Positions 17,832-25,816 are shown, counted from the first letter of the stretch. The stretch: DNA of 64,000 nt from Rhodobacter huangdaonensis (GCF_004022465.1 NZ_SAVA01000004.1:62001-126000), one strand, 5' to 3'. Notes: generated from the sequence alone by a model not told the origin. A program made the numbers and translations.

Positions 17832-18510
17832 CGGCGGCACCCAGCATCGCCTCGGCGAGCGGGATGCTTTCCGGCCGGCCGACATCGCACCAGCCGCCCG
17901 GATGCACCACGCCGAAGGCGCGGCCCTCGTCCAGAAACCGGTCCCAGAGCCGGTTGAGCGAGAAGACCTCGTCGGAAATCGTTTCTATTCCGGCCGGATT
18001 CAGGATCTGCGCACCGGTGTAGACATAGCCGGGCCCGCGCCGGATCCGGCCGTCGGGGGAAAGCGAGAAGTCGCCCGTGCCGCTGTGGCCGGTGGCGCGT
18101 TCGACCGGCACGAGGGCGAGAAGCGCCCCCATCCGGGCGGGGGCCCAGCCGGCGCGCAGCGTGGCAAGCGGGTTCGGCCCGGTCCAGATCGCGTCGGTGT
18201 TCAGGGTGAAGACGGGGCCGGGGCCAAGCAGCGGCAGCGCCTTGCGCAGCCCGCCGCCGGTTTCGAGGATGCGCTCGCTCTCGTCCGAGATCTGCACCGC
18301 GCTGCCAGCCAGATGCGCCGCGATCTGTTCGCCAAGGTAATGCGTGTTCGCGACGATCCGCGCGATGCCCGCGGCGCGCGCGATGTCGAGCGCGTGGTCG
18401 AGCAGCGGCCGGCCGGCCACCTCGACCAGCGGCTTCGGCCGGCTGCGGGTCAGCTCTCCCATCCGGGTGCCGAAGCCCGCGGCGAAGAGCATCAGGGCGT
18501 CGGGGCTCAT
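17824..18510 (-). CDS. murU: MurU-like nucleotidyltransferase (MurNAc-1-P uridylyltransferase)
   Basis: 228 residues, a short nucleotidyltransferase fold with the signature LFAAGFGTRMGELT (8-21), Lys26 in RPKPLVE, the metal Asp in LNTDAIW and the closing GGWCDVGRPES. With the AmgK-like kinase encoded immediately upstream (4-base overlap) this matches the AmgK-MurU cell-wall recycling route known from Pseudomonas and Caulobacter, making UDP-MurNAc directly from MurNAc-1-phosphate. Alternative: a mannose-1-phosphate guanylyltransferase-like enzyme; the gene pairing favours MurU. Confidence 0.85.
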   Translation of the reverse strand: MSPDALMLFAAGFGTRMGELTRSRPKPLVEVAGRPLLDHALDIARAAGIARIVANTHYLGEQIAAHLAGSAVQISDESERILETGGGLRKALPLLGPGPVFTLNTDAIWTGPNPLATLRAGWAPARMGALLALVPVERATGHSGTGDFSLSPDGRIRRGPGYVYTGAQILNPAGIETISDEVFSLNRLWDRFLDEGRAFGVVHPGGWCDVGRPESIPLAEAMLGAADG

Positions 18511-19487
18511 GCGGCCTCCTGCTTCAGCCGGGCAATCAGCGCGGCATCGGGGGCGGGGAAGGCGGCGGTGACCGTCGCGGCCAGATCGGCGAGCGCCGGA
18601 TGGGCGAGGTTGTGCATCAGGTTCGCCCAGTTGCGCGGCATCAGATCGAGGTAATGCGGCTTGCCGTAAAGCTTTGCGAGGCGCGCGAAGACGCCCTGGA
18701 TGCGCAGCGCCCGCTGTGCGCCGAGAAGGGCGCAGGCCCGGTCGAAATCGGCCGGATCGAGCCCGCGGGCCGCGGCATAGCGCGCCCTTTCGCGCGCCGC
18801 GACCGCGGGCGAGACGGCGCGGCGCACGTCCTGCAGCGCCGAGACGAGGTCATAGGCCGGGTGCGCGGCGACGGCATCCTGAAAGTCGAGCAGGCCAAGC
18901 CGTGCCGTGCCGGTCCGCTCGGGCAGCCAGAGCGCATTCTCGGCGTGAAAGTCGCGCAGGCAAAGCACCGGGGCCACCGGCGCAAGCCCCGCGTAAAGCG
19001 CCGCGATCGCGCCGGGCACCGCCTCGGCCGCGGTCTGCGACAGGGGCGGATACTGCGCGACGGTCAGCTCGACCAGCTCGGCCAGCGCCGGCCCGTCGAG
19101 CGGCGCGACGAATTCCGGCGCGGGCAGGCGGTGCAGGTCGAGCAGGAAGTCGGTGACGAAGGCATAGATCTCGCCCTCGCGCGCCGGATCGTCGTGCAGC
19201 AGCCGCGACAGCAGGTCGTCGCCCAGATCCTCGAGCAGCATCAGCCCTGCCGCCGCGTCCTCGGCAAAGATTTCGGGGGCGGAAAAGCCGGCCGCGCGCA
19301 GCCAGCGGCCGATGCGGGAAAAGCGGGTGATCTCGTCCGCCGCGGGCGAGATCATCAGCACGGCGCGGCCGCCCGAAGGGCGGGCAAGGCGTTCGTAGCG
19401 GCGGGCCGAGGCGTCGCCGGCGAGCGGGCGGCGGGTGGCGTCGGCCCAGCCGGCCGCGGCGAGGAAGGCGTCGATTTTCTCAGGCAT
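18507..19487 (-). CDS. amgK: AmgK-like sugar kinase (anomeric MurNAc/GlcNAc kinase)
   Basis: 326 residues, aminoglycoside-phosphotransferase fold. Catalytic loop LRDFHAENAL with Asp179 and Asn184, metal loop LLDFQDA with Asp201. Family members of this kind phosphorylate the anomeric carbon of MurNAc; the product is the substrate of the downstream MurU-like enzyme. Start at MPEKIDAFLAAAG, 8 bases inside the tsaE 3' end; longer in-frame starts would overlap tsaE much more. Function is inferred from the fold plus the murU overlap. Confidence 0.85.
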   Translation of the reverse strand: MPEKIDAFLAAAGWADATRRPLAGDASARRYERLARPSGGRAVLMISPAADEITRFSRIGRWLRAAGFSAPEIFAEDAAAGLMLLEDLGDDLLSRLLHDDPAREGEIYAFVTDFLLDLHRLPAPEFVAPLDGPALAELVELTVAQYPPLSQTAAEAVPGAIAALYAGLAPVAPVLCLRDFHAENALWLPERTGTARLGLLDFQDAVAAHPAYDLVSALQDVRRAVSPAVAARERARYAAARGLDPADFDRACALLGAQRALRIQGVFARLAKLYGKPHYLDLMPRNWANLMHNLAHPALADLAATVTAAFPAPDAALIARLKQEAA

Positions 19488-19977
19488 CGGGCCAGCTTTC
19501 CAAGGGCTGCAGGCGGGCGCGCCAGGCGGCATCGCCCGAGATCTCGACCGCGCGCGCCGCGCCGCCTGCGCGCAGCGAAAAGTGCAGGGTGAGCGCACCC
19601 GCGGGGGTCAGATCGCCGAGCCGGTCGGGCCATTCGACAAGGCAGATCGCGGTTTCGAACGCCTCTTCAAGGCCGAGCTCGATCGCCTCGTCGGGGTGGG
19701 TCAGCCGGTAAAGATCGGCGTGCCAGATCTCGGGCGCGGCGTCATAGCTTTGCACCAGGGTGAAGGTCGGCGAGGGGATGTCCTCGTGCCGGCCAAGGGC
19801 CGCGAGCCGGGCCGAGATCAGGGCGCGGGCGAAATGCGTCTTGCCGGCGCCGATCTGCCCCTCGAGCAGCAGCACGTCGCCCGCGCGCAGCAGCGGGGCC
19901 AGGGTTTCGCCCAGCCGGGCGGTGGCCTCGGCATCGGGCAGCGCAAGCGTGAAGAGGGGGGGCGTCTCGGTCGGCAT
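19480..19977 (-). CDS. tsaE: TsaE, tRNA t6A biosynthesis ATPase
   Basis: 165 residues with Walker A GQIGAGKT at 40-47 and the conserved SPTFTLVQSY and HADLYRL segments. TsaE is the ATPase of the TsaBDE complex that makes N6-threonylcarbamoyladenosine at tRNA position 37. First gene of the overlapping tsaE-amgK-murU-addB-addA run. It begins 40 bases after the PAS-domain gene ends, on the same strand. Confidence 0.95.
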   Translation of the reverse strand: MPTETPPLFTLALPDAEATARLGETLAPLLRAGDVLLLEGQIGAGKTHFARALISARLAALGRHEDIPSPTFTLVQSYDAAPEIWHADLYRLTHPDEAIELGLEEAFETAICLVEWPDRLGDLTPAGALTLHFSLRAGGAARAVEISGDAAWRARLQPLESWPDA

Positions 19978-20017
19978 GGGCGCACTCTACCGCGCCCCGG
20001 CCGCGCCGCAACCCGTA

Positions 20018-21586
20018 TCAGCCGGAGGACTGCGGCAAGGCGCCGAGCGGCACCGCGGCGGGGGTGAAGCCGGCCAGCATCGCCCCGCCCTGGATCGGCA
20101 CGAAGCGGCAGCGCAGCGGGGTGCCGTCGGGCAGGGGCACCTCCCCCTCGATCGTCAGCCGTTCCGCTGAGCGCAGGCAGAAGGCGCGGGCCTGCGGCCA
20201 GAGCATGCTGGCGCCGCAGATTTCCTGCCAGAGCCGGGTCGCATCGAGGATGGTGACGCGGCCGAGCGTGGTGCCGGGCTCGACCTGCCACAGTGCGTCA
20301 TAGGCGCGGTTCGACAGCGCAAGCTCGCCCGAGGTGCGGAACACCGCGACGGCCTCGGGCATCAGGTCGAGCACCTCCTGGCTCAGTTCGAGCTCGGCGC
20401 GGAAGCGGCGTGTGAGCGAGACCTCGGCCGAGATATCCTCGACCAGGAAGGCGACGGCGCCATCGGGGTGAGGGCGGCCGGTGACGCGATAGGTCTGGCC
20501 TCCGGGCAGGTTCCAGGTCTCGGTGTGAAAGCCCGCCGCGGCAGCCTTTTCCAGCGCGGTCATCTGCAGCCGCCAGCTGCGATAATCCTTCGGTTCGGGC
20601 ATCATCTGCGACTCGCGCAGCCGGTCGAGCAGGGCATAGAGCGTGGGCCGCGCCGAGAGGAAATCGGGGCTGAGCTGGGTCAGGTCGATCAGCGCCGGGT
20701 TGAACAGCTGCAGCCGGCGTTCGCGGTCGAAGATCGCGAGCCCGATCGGCAGGCCGGCGAAGGTCTTCGTCAGGGTCTGCACGAAGTCGCGCAGCGCGGT
20801 CTCGGCGCGTATCGTGGCATCGGCGGGCTGGGCGTAATGCAGCGCGCCGTCGGTCAGCACGAAACTGTGGCAGTCGAACCAGAGCGGGCCGGCCGCGCGA
20901 GCAAGGCGCAGCCGGCGCGGCGTGGTCGGTGGCGCCGCCTCGTGCGGGAACAGTCGCGGCAGCGGCCAGACGAGACAGTCCTCGCCGTCGCCGAAGGCGT
21001 CCGACAGCAGCAGATAGGCCCGGTTCGCCCAGCATACGGCGCCTTGCCCATCCTCGCGCCAGACCGGCGCCGGCAGCGAGTCGAAGGCCTGGCGCAGCAA
21101 TGCAAGCTCGTCCTCGAGCGCGCGTTGCGACAGCCCGTCGACCAGCACGCCGCGGCCTTCGGCAGCCGGATCGACCAGGGTGATGCGGGCGAGCCCGCCG
21201 ATGTGCTCGGCCAGCAGGTGCAGCGGTGGGCGCGGGTCTGCCTCGGGCGCCGAGGTCAGTTCGAGACGGCCCTGTTCGGCAAGCGAGCCCATGGCACGGA
21301 CGAAGCCCTCGAACCGCGGCGCAAGGAAGGCGCACAGCCGGTCCCAGTCGTTGCCGCTGGTCTGGGTCGCGGCGAGAAGGCTGCGGGCCGGGCCGGTGGC
21401 ATCGACGAGGTGGCGGTCGTCGAACAGGAACACCGTGGGTTCCAGCACCGGGTGTGCGGCGGCGCTTGGCCGGGCCGGCGGGCGGCGCGGCGCGAGGTAG
21501 GAAAGCAGCATCAGCGCAAGGAGTGCGGCGCCGATTGACGTGGTCACGATGATCAGGGCTTCGAGCCAACCGCCTTGCATCACCAT
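20018..21586 (-). CDS. Membrane-anchored PAS-domain protein without kinase domain
   Basis: 522 residues. One N-terminal transmembrane helix (about 8-30, LEALIIVTTSIGAALLALMLLSYLA) and at least three PAS-like units: about 165-280 (ALLRQAFDSLPAPVWREDG), 285-400 (FAGLPIGLAIFDRERRLQLFNPAL) and 405-520 (LSQEVLDLMPEAVAVFRTSGELALSNRAYDALW). The middle unit has the PAS_7-like look. No histidine kinase, GGDEF or other output domain follows. Probably a sensor or a relic of a histidine kinase. A CtrA-type box lies 38 bases upstream of its start, and tsaE follows on the same strand. Confidence 0.82.
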   Translation of the reverse strand: MVMQGGWLEALIIVTTSIGAALLALMLLSYLAPRRPPARPSAAAHPVLEPTVFLFDDRHLVDATGPARSLLAATQTSGNDWDRLCAFLAPRFEGFVRAMGSLAEQGRLELTSAPEADPRPPLHLLAEHIGGLARITLVDPAAEGRGVLVDGLSQRALEDELALLRQAFDSLPAPVWREDGQGAVCWANRAYLLLSDAFGDGEDCLVWPLPRLFPHEAAPPTTPRRLRLARAAGPLWFDCHSFVLTDGALHYAQPADATIRAETALRDFVQTLTKTFAGLPIGLAIFDRERRLQLFNPALIDLTQLSPDFLSARPTLYALLDRLRESQMMPEPKDYRSWRLQMTALEKAAAAGFHTETWNLPGGQTYRVTGRPHPDGAVAFLVEDISAEVSLTRRFRAELELSQEVLDLMPEAVAVFRTSGELALSNRAYDALWQVEPGTTLGRVTILDATRLWQEICGASMLWPQARAFCLRSAERLTIEGEVPLPDGTPLRCRFVPIQGGAMLAGFTPAAVPLGALPQSSG

Positions 21587-21623
21587 GTCCTTTCGCCCTT
21601 TGGTCGATCCTTGGGGAAGAAGG

Positions 21624-21646
21624 TTAACTCAACGTTAAGTTGAGTT
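21624..21646. promoter_or_regulatory. CtrA-type box within a palindrome, upstream of the PAS gene
   Basis: Exact TTAA-N7-TTAA (21624-21627 and 21635-21638), the consensus for the CtrA response regulator. It is partly contained in an 8-bp perfect inverted repeat, AACTCAAC (21626-21633) and GTTGAGTT (21639-21646), with a 5-base centre. It lies in the 85-base gap between regB and the PAS gene. No T run follows, so it is unlikely to be a terminator. Confidence 0.55.
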
Positions 21647-21671
21647 GCCGGTGCCGGCTGGTGCCGGCCGA

Positions 21672-23057
21672 TCAGGGCGTGATCGGGACATTTTCGCCCA
21701 GAGGGCCGGTTTCGGGGGCAAGCAGCCGCGCCGCGGGCCAGCGCACCTCGACCACGGCGCCCGAGCGGCGCGGGGCGGCGCCCTCTGCGGCCACCGGTTC
21801 GGCGCCATTGGCGAATCGCAAGGTGGCGCCGGTGCGCTCGAGCAGGGTCTTGGCGATGAACAGACCAAGGCCCATGCCCTCGTATTCCGGGCGGGCGCTG
21901 CGCTCGGTCGGGCGGCTGTGCAGGAACGGGTCGCCGATCCGGCCGAGCACGCCGGGCGCATAGCCGCGGCCATCGTCGGTGATGCGCACGGTGATCTGCT
22001 GGCCGGTCCATTCGGCATCGACCCAGACCGTGCTTTGCGCGAAGTCGACGGCGTTCTGCACCAGGTTGCGCAGCGCGTGGATGAGTTCGGGATAGCGATA
22101 GATCGACGGCTGCCGGTCCGAGCCGCCGGGGGCGGGGGCGGCCTCGAAGCGGATCTCCTTGCCGCGGTCGAGATGCGGCTCGGCCGCCTCGCGCAGCACG
22201 GCAAGCAGCGGCGCCGAGCGCAGGTGCAGGTCGTCCTTTCCGGCGCGGCCCATCGAGCGCAGGATGTCGCGGCAGCGGTCGGCCTGCTCGCGGATCAGCA
22301 GCGCGTCCTCGTAAAGCTCGGGCCGGTCGTCGAGCTCGTCGGCCAGCTCCGAGGAGACCAGCTTGATCGTGGCAAGCGGCGTGCCGAGTTCATGCGCCGC
22401 CGCCGCCACCACGCCGCCAAGGTCGGTCAGCTTCTGCTCGCGGGCCAGCGCAAGCTGTGTTGCCAGCAGCGCGTCGCCCATCGAATGGATCTCGCCGGCG
22501 ATGCGGTGGGCATAGCCGCCGAGAAAGATCACCCCGACCACGATCGCAACCCAGGTGCCGAATTCGATCACCGGCGGCATCGCCAGCTCGATCCCGTCCT
22601 TCGTGGTCAGCGGCAGGTTGAAGAGCGCGACGAAGGAGATCATCGCGATCGTCGCGGTGCCCAGCAGCAGCGTCGGGCGCAGCTCGAGCGCGGTGGCGGC
22701 GATCGTCGCGGGCACCAGGATCAGCAGCGCGAAGGGGTTGTTCAGCCCGCCGGTGAGGGCGAGCAGCAGCGCGAGCTGCGCGGTGTCGAAGAGCAGCGTC
22801 GCGGTCACCTCGGCCTGGCTCAGCCGCCGGCTTTCCGGAAAGAGCCGGATCGCCACCAGGTTCGCGGCGACCGCGGCACCGATCGTGGCCAGGCACAGCG
22901 GTAGATCAAGCGCGATGTCGAACCAGTAGCAGGCGACGAGCAGCGCGCCGAGCTGCCCGGCGATTGCGGTCCAGCGCAGGAAGATCAGCGTGCGCAGGCG
23001 GACCCAGTCCTGATGGCTTTCGGCCAGGCGCAGTCCGGGTTCGGGCCGTTCCGCCAT
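21672..23057 (-). CDS. regB: RegB/PrrB redox-sensing histidine kinase
   Basis: 461 residues. Six membrane segments within about 25-180, including the ubiquinone-sensing GGLNNPF at 103-109. Phospho-acceptor His222 in AAHELGTPLAT and the redox-active cysteine Cys262 in RCRDIL correspond to R. capsulatus His225 and Cys265. HATPase motifs LRNLVQNAVDFA, DDGRGYAPG and GMGLGLFIAKTLLE follow. The kinase phosphorylates RegA under low oxygen to activate photosynthesis, carbon fixation, nitrogen fixation and respiration genes. The start MAERPEPG was chosen by length match to RegB. Divergent from senC. Confidence 0.97.
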   Translation of the reverse strand: MAERPEPGLRLAESHQDWVRLRTLIFLRWTAIAGQLGALLVACYWFDIALDLPLCLATIGAAVAANLVAIRLFPESRRLSQAEVTATLLFDTAQLALLLALTGGLNNPFALLILVPATIAATALELRPTLLLGTATIAMISFVALFNLPLTTKDGIELAMPPVIEFGTWVAIVVGVIFLGGYAHRIAGEIHSMGDALLATQLALAREQKLTDLGGVVAAAAHELGTPLATIKLVSSELADELDDRPELYEDALLIREQADRCRDILRSMGRAGKDDLHLRSAPLLAVLREAAEPHLDRGKEIRFEAAPAPGGSDRQPSIYRYPELIHALRNLVQNAVDFAQSTVWVDAEWTGQQITVRITDDGRGYAPGVLGRIGDPFLHSRPTERSARPEYEGMGLGLFIAKTLLERTGATLRFANGAEPVAAEGAAPRRSGAVVEVRWPAARLLAPETGPLGENVPITP

Positions 23058-23118
23058 CTCCGCTCCGATCCGGACCCGTATTTCATGGGTCCTGTTGTCA
23101 CATTTTCCGTCGCGAACC

Positions 23119-23147
23119 TTGATAGTAGCGTCCCGCCCTGCGATCAA
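23119..23147. promoter_or_regulatory. Overlapping divergent promoters of regB and senC
   Basis: Minus strand: TTGATC (23142-23147), 17-base spacer, TATCAA (23119-23124), a good regB promoter. The plus strand of the same segment reads TTGATA, 17 bases, GATCAA, so the two promoters would share the same hexamers. The regB start lies 62 bases away on one side and senC 24 bases away on the other. Confidence 0.5.
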
Positions 23148-23170
23148 TGCACAGCCCACCGGAAGGACCG

Positions 23171-23812
23171 ATGATGAAGATCACCCCGAAAGCCGCCGCC
23201 ATCGCTGCCGCCGTTCTCGTGGCTGCCGGACTGGGCGCCACCTGGCTTGCCAGTCGGGGCGGCGATGCCGACATGTTCGCGCAATGCCGCAAGAGCGTCG
23301 TCGGCGGCACGGCGAAGATCGGTGGCCCGTTCACCCTTGTTGACGAGAACGGCAAGACCGTCACCGACAAGGATGTCTTCACCAAGCCGAGCCTGCTCTA
23401 CTTCGGCTATACCTATTGCCCAGACGTCTGCCCGATGGACAATTCGCGCAATGCCGAGGCGGCGGATATCCTCGACGGGCGCGGCTATGACGTGACGCCG
23501 GTGTTCATCTCGGTCGACACCGACCGCGACACGCCCGAACTGTTGCGCGAATTCACCGACATCATGAGCCCGAAGATGATCGGGCTTACCGGCTCGAAGG
23601 AGCAGGTGGCGGCGGCCTCGCGCGCCTATCGCACCTATTTCAAGGTGCAGAACCCGGGCGACCCCTACACGCTGATCGACCATTCGACGCAGACCTATCT
23701 GGTCTTTCCCGAGATCGGCTTTGTCGAGTTCTTCAACCGCGACACAACCGCCGAGCAGATGGCCGATGCCGTCGCCTGTTTCGTCGATGCGTGGAAGGGT
23801 GCGGGGAAATAA
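23171..23812 (+). CDS. senC: SenC/PrrC, SCO1-family copper protein
   Basis: 213 residues. An N-terminal signal anchor (about 8-28, AAAIAAAVLVAAGLGATWLA) and a periplasmic thioredoxin-like SCO domain. Copper ligands Cys83 and Cys87 in YTYCPDVCP and His171 in IDHSTQTYL are all present. SenC is needed for assembly of cbb3-type cytochrome oxidase and affects the RegB signal. Two adjacent ATGs (23171 and 23174) follow GGAAGGA; either could be used. Divergent from regB and 82 bases before regA. Confidence 0.96.
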   Translation: MMKITPKAAAIAAAVLVAAGLGATWLASRGGDADMFAQCRKSVVGGTAKIGGPFTLVDENGKTVTDKDVFTKPSLLYFGYTYCPDVCPMDNSRNAEAADILDGRGYDVTPVFISVDTDRDTPELLREFTDIMSPKMIGLTGSKEQVAAASRAYRTYFKVQNPGDPYTLIDHSTQTYLVFPEIGFVEFFNRDTTAEQMADAVACFVDAWKGAGK

Positions 23813-23836
23813 GGAGATTTCCGGGGCAGGCGGAAA

Positions 23837-23865
23837 TTGACCCGTTCCCCCGGACGCCTTAGAAC
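23837..23865 (+). promoter_or_regulatory. Candidate regA promoter
   Basis: TTGACC (23837-23842), 17-base spacer, TAGAAC (23860-23865), 29 bases before the regA start. A separate regA promoter in the senC-regA gap would let regA be made without senC. Confidence 0.55.
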
Positions 23866-23894
23866 CGTGGCAGGAACCATGCGGGGGACGGATG

Positions 23895-24449
23895 ATGGCC
23901 GAGGACGAATTCGCGAAACTGGGGGCGGACCGAACGCTGCTTCTCGTCGATGACGACGTGCCGTTCCTCACCCGTCTGGCCCGGGCGATGGAGAAACGCG
24001 GCTTCGAGACCGAAACCGCCGAGACCGTTGCCGCCGGCAAGGCGATCGTGCAGGGCCGGCCGCCGGCCTATGCGGTGATCGACCTGCGGCTTGAAGACGG
24101 CAACGGGCTCGAGGTGGTCGAGGCGCTGCGCGAGAAACGTCCCGATGCGCGGATCGTCGTGCTGACCGGCTATGGCGCGATCGCCACGGCGGTGGCCGCG
24201 GTGAAGATGGGGGCGACCGACTATCTGTCGAAACCCGCCGACGCGAACGATATCACCAGCGCGCTGCTGGCCAATGGCGAGGCCCTGCCGCCGCCGCCGG
24301 AAAACCCGATGAGCGCCGATCGTGTGCGCTGGGAGCATATCCAGCGTGTTTATGAATTGTGCGACCGCAACGTTTCGGAAACGGCGCGCCGGCTGAATAT
24401 GCACCGCCGCACATTGCAGCGCATTCTGGCGAAACGCAGTCCGCGCTGA
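23895..24449 (+). CDS. regA: RegA/PrrA global redox response regulator
   Basis: 184 residues. Receiver domain (about 13-130) with acidic pocket Asp19-Asp20, phospho-acceptor Asp63 in AVIDLRLEDG, Thr in VVLTGYG and Lys in LSKPAD; a Pro-rich hinge PPPPENP; and a C-terminal Fis-type helix-turn-helix (NVSETARRLNMHRRTLQRIL). The second of two adjacent ATGs is used because it gives the family numbering Asp63. Targets in relatives include puf, puc, cbb, nif, cco and dor genes. Partner of RegB. Confidence 0.97.
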   Translation: MAEDEFAKLGADRTLLLVDDDVPFLTRLARAMEKRGFETETAETVAAGKAIVQGRPPAYAVIDLRLEDGNGLEVVEALREKRPDARIVVLTGYGAIATAVAAVKMGATDYLSKPADANDITSALLANGEALPPPPENPMSADRVRWEHIQRVYELCDRNVSETARRLNMHRRTLQRILAKRSPR

Positions 24450-24462
24450 TCTGCGGAAAATC

Positions 24463-24491
24463 TTGAAATCGACTCCATTTTAATGTCTACA
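24463..24491 (+). promoter_or_regulatory. Candidate hvrA promoter
   Basis: TTGAAA (24463-24468), 17-base spacer and TCTACA (24486-24491) in an AT-rich patch that stands out from the surrounding GC-rich sequence, 29 bases before the hvrA start. Confidence 0.5.
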
Positions 24492-24520
24492 TCCGGAAAA
24501 CCCGCACCGGAGGTCGTGGA

Positions 24521-24835
24521 ATGGATATCAATTTCGACGTGCTACCCCTTGCTGAACTCAAGATCCTGCGCACGAAAGTCGATCGCGCGATTGAAACCTA
24601 TGAAGAGCGCAAGAAGCGCGAGGCACTGGCCGAGCTTGAGGAAAGCGCGCGCAAGATGGGCTATTCGCTCGCCGAGCTTGCCGAGCTGAGCAGCACGAAA
24701 CTGCGCAAGGCGGTCGCGCCGAAATACGCCAACCCCGAAAATCCGGCCGAAACCTGGACCGGGCGCGGGCGCAAGCCGAAATGGGTCGAGGCCGCGCTGG
24801 CGGCCGGCAAGTCGCTGGAAGATCTGGCAATCTGA
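24521..24835 (+). CDS. hvrA: HvrA, H-NS-like trans-acting regulator
   Basis: 104 residues. N-terminal coiled coil (about 8-45, LAELKILRTKVDRAIETYEE) and the C-terminal H-NS DNA-binding motif TWTGRGRKPKWVE at 78-90. HvrA is the low-light photosynthesis and nitrogenase regulator of R. capsulatus (Spb in R. sphaeroides). The Shine-Dalgarno sequence CCGGAGG lies upstream. Order regA-hvrA is as in relatives; its stop is 3 bases from the convergent hvrB-like gene. Confidence 0.95.
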   Translation: MDINFDVLPLAELKILRTKVDRAIETYEERKKREALAELEESARKMGYSLAELAELSSTKLRKAVAPKYANPENPAETWTGRGRKPKWVEAALAAGKSLEDLAI

Positions 24836-24838
24836 GGC

Positions 24839-25717
24839 TCAGACCTCGGTCTTCAGCCAGTCGACGAAAATCTGTGCCGCCGCGCTCAACGGGCCCGGCG
24901 GCCAGACCAGATAATAGCCGAGACTTTCCTCGTTCAGCTCGCGGATCTTGATCAGCCAGCCGAGTTTCAGGTCTTCCTCGATCAGCGCCTCGGTCTCGAG
25001 ATGCAGGCCGATCCCCTCGCGCGCCGCCGACAGCGCCAGTTCCTCATTCGGGAAATCGACGAATTTCAGCGCTGCGGGTTTCAGCCCGATCGATTCCAAT
25101 AATTGCATCTGTTCGGGCCAGTCGCCCTCGCGGATCCAGGGCAGCATCGACATTTCGCGCAGGCTGAGTTTCTGGCGCCCGCCCAGCAATTCCGGCGCGG
25201 CGACGACAATTTGCGGTGCCGCAGTCAGGAATTCGGAATTCACCCCATGCCAGCGGCCGTTGCCGAACCGGATGCCGAGGTGCGCGCCCATTTCGCGCAG
25301 GTCGCCGACACGCGGTTCGGGCAGCAGCGACAGCGCAATTTCCGGATGCCGTTTCCAGAATTTCGCCAGCCGCGGCATCAGCCATTCGGCGGCGAAGGCC
25401 GGCGGCAGGGTGACGGTCAGCGGCCGCTCGGTCCGGGCCGTGCGCAGTCCCTCGACCGCGGTCTGGATCAGCAGGAAGCCATCGGTCAGCGCCGAGGCGA
25501 GCCGTTCGCCCTCGGCGGTCAGGTGCACATGCCGGCCCTCGCGCCACAGCAGCGCGACGCCAAGCTCCGCCTCGAGCGCGCGGACCTGCTGCTGCACGGC
25601 CGCCGGGGTGACGTTGAGCTTGCGCGCGGCGGCGCTGAAGCCGCCCTCGCGCGCTGTCGCGGCAAAGCCCCGCAGTGCCGTCAGCGCCGGCATGTGACGC
25701 CAGTCGATTTCACTCAT
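24839..25717 (-). CDS. hvrB: LysR-family regulator, HvrB by position
   Basis: 292 residues. N-terminal winged helix (about 10-68, ALRGFAATAREGGFSAAARKLNVTPAAVQQQVRALE) and a LysR substrate domain (about 98-290) of the GcvA-like type. In R. capsulatus the LysR regulator HvrB lies beside hvrA and activates light-repressed ahcY and an adjacent orf5 while repressing itself; here the gene sits between hvrA and ahcY, which supports the same identity. It is divergent from a 30-codon ORF with a 7-bp inverted repeat between them. The symbol rests on position and family rather than on alignment. Confidence 0.9.
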   Translation of the reverse strand: MSEIDWRHMPALTALRGFAATAREGGFSAAARKLNVTPAAVQQQVRALEAELGVALLWREGRHVHLTAEGERLASALTDGFLLIQTAVEGLRTARTERPLTVTLPPAFAAEWLMPRLAKFWKRHPEIALSLLPEPRVGDLREMGAHLGIRFGNGRWHGVNSEFLTAAPQIVVAAPELLGGRQKLSLREMSMLPWIREGDWPEQMQLLESIGLKPAALKFVDFPNEELALSAAREGIGLHLETEALIEEDLKLGWLIKIRELNEESLGYYLVWPPGPLSAAAQIFVDWLKTEV

Positions 25718-25751
25718 CTGTTAGATCACCTTGCAGGTCTGGAAAAATTCC

Positions 25752-25775
25752 TGACTCGCAAAAATCCACGAGTCA
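25752..25775. promoter_or_regulatory. Inverted repeat, candidate HvrB operator
   Basis: Perfect 7-bp inverted repeat TGACTCG (25752-25758) and CGAGTCA (25769-25775) separated by 10 mostly A bases, in the 99-base gap between the hvrB-like gene and the divergent small ORF. Size and position fit a LysR-type operator controlling both directions. Confidence 0.55.
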
Positions 25776-25816
25776 ACGCAAATACAGGGCATCAACAGAA
25801 CAAAGGAGATCAGAAA

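Noticed and set aside
21626..21646. The palindrome after regB as a rho-independent terminator.
   Set aside because: The arms are AT-balanced and no T run follows in either direction.
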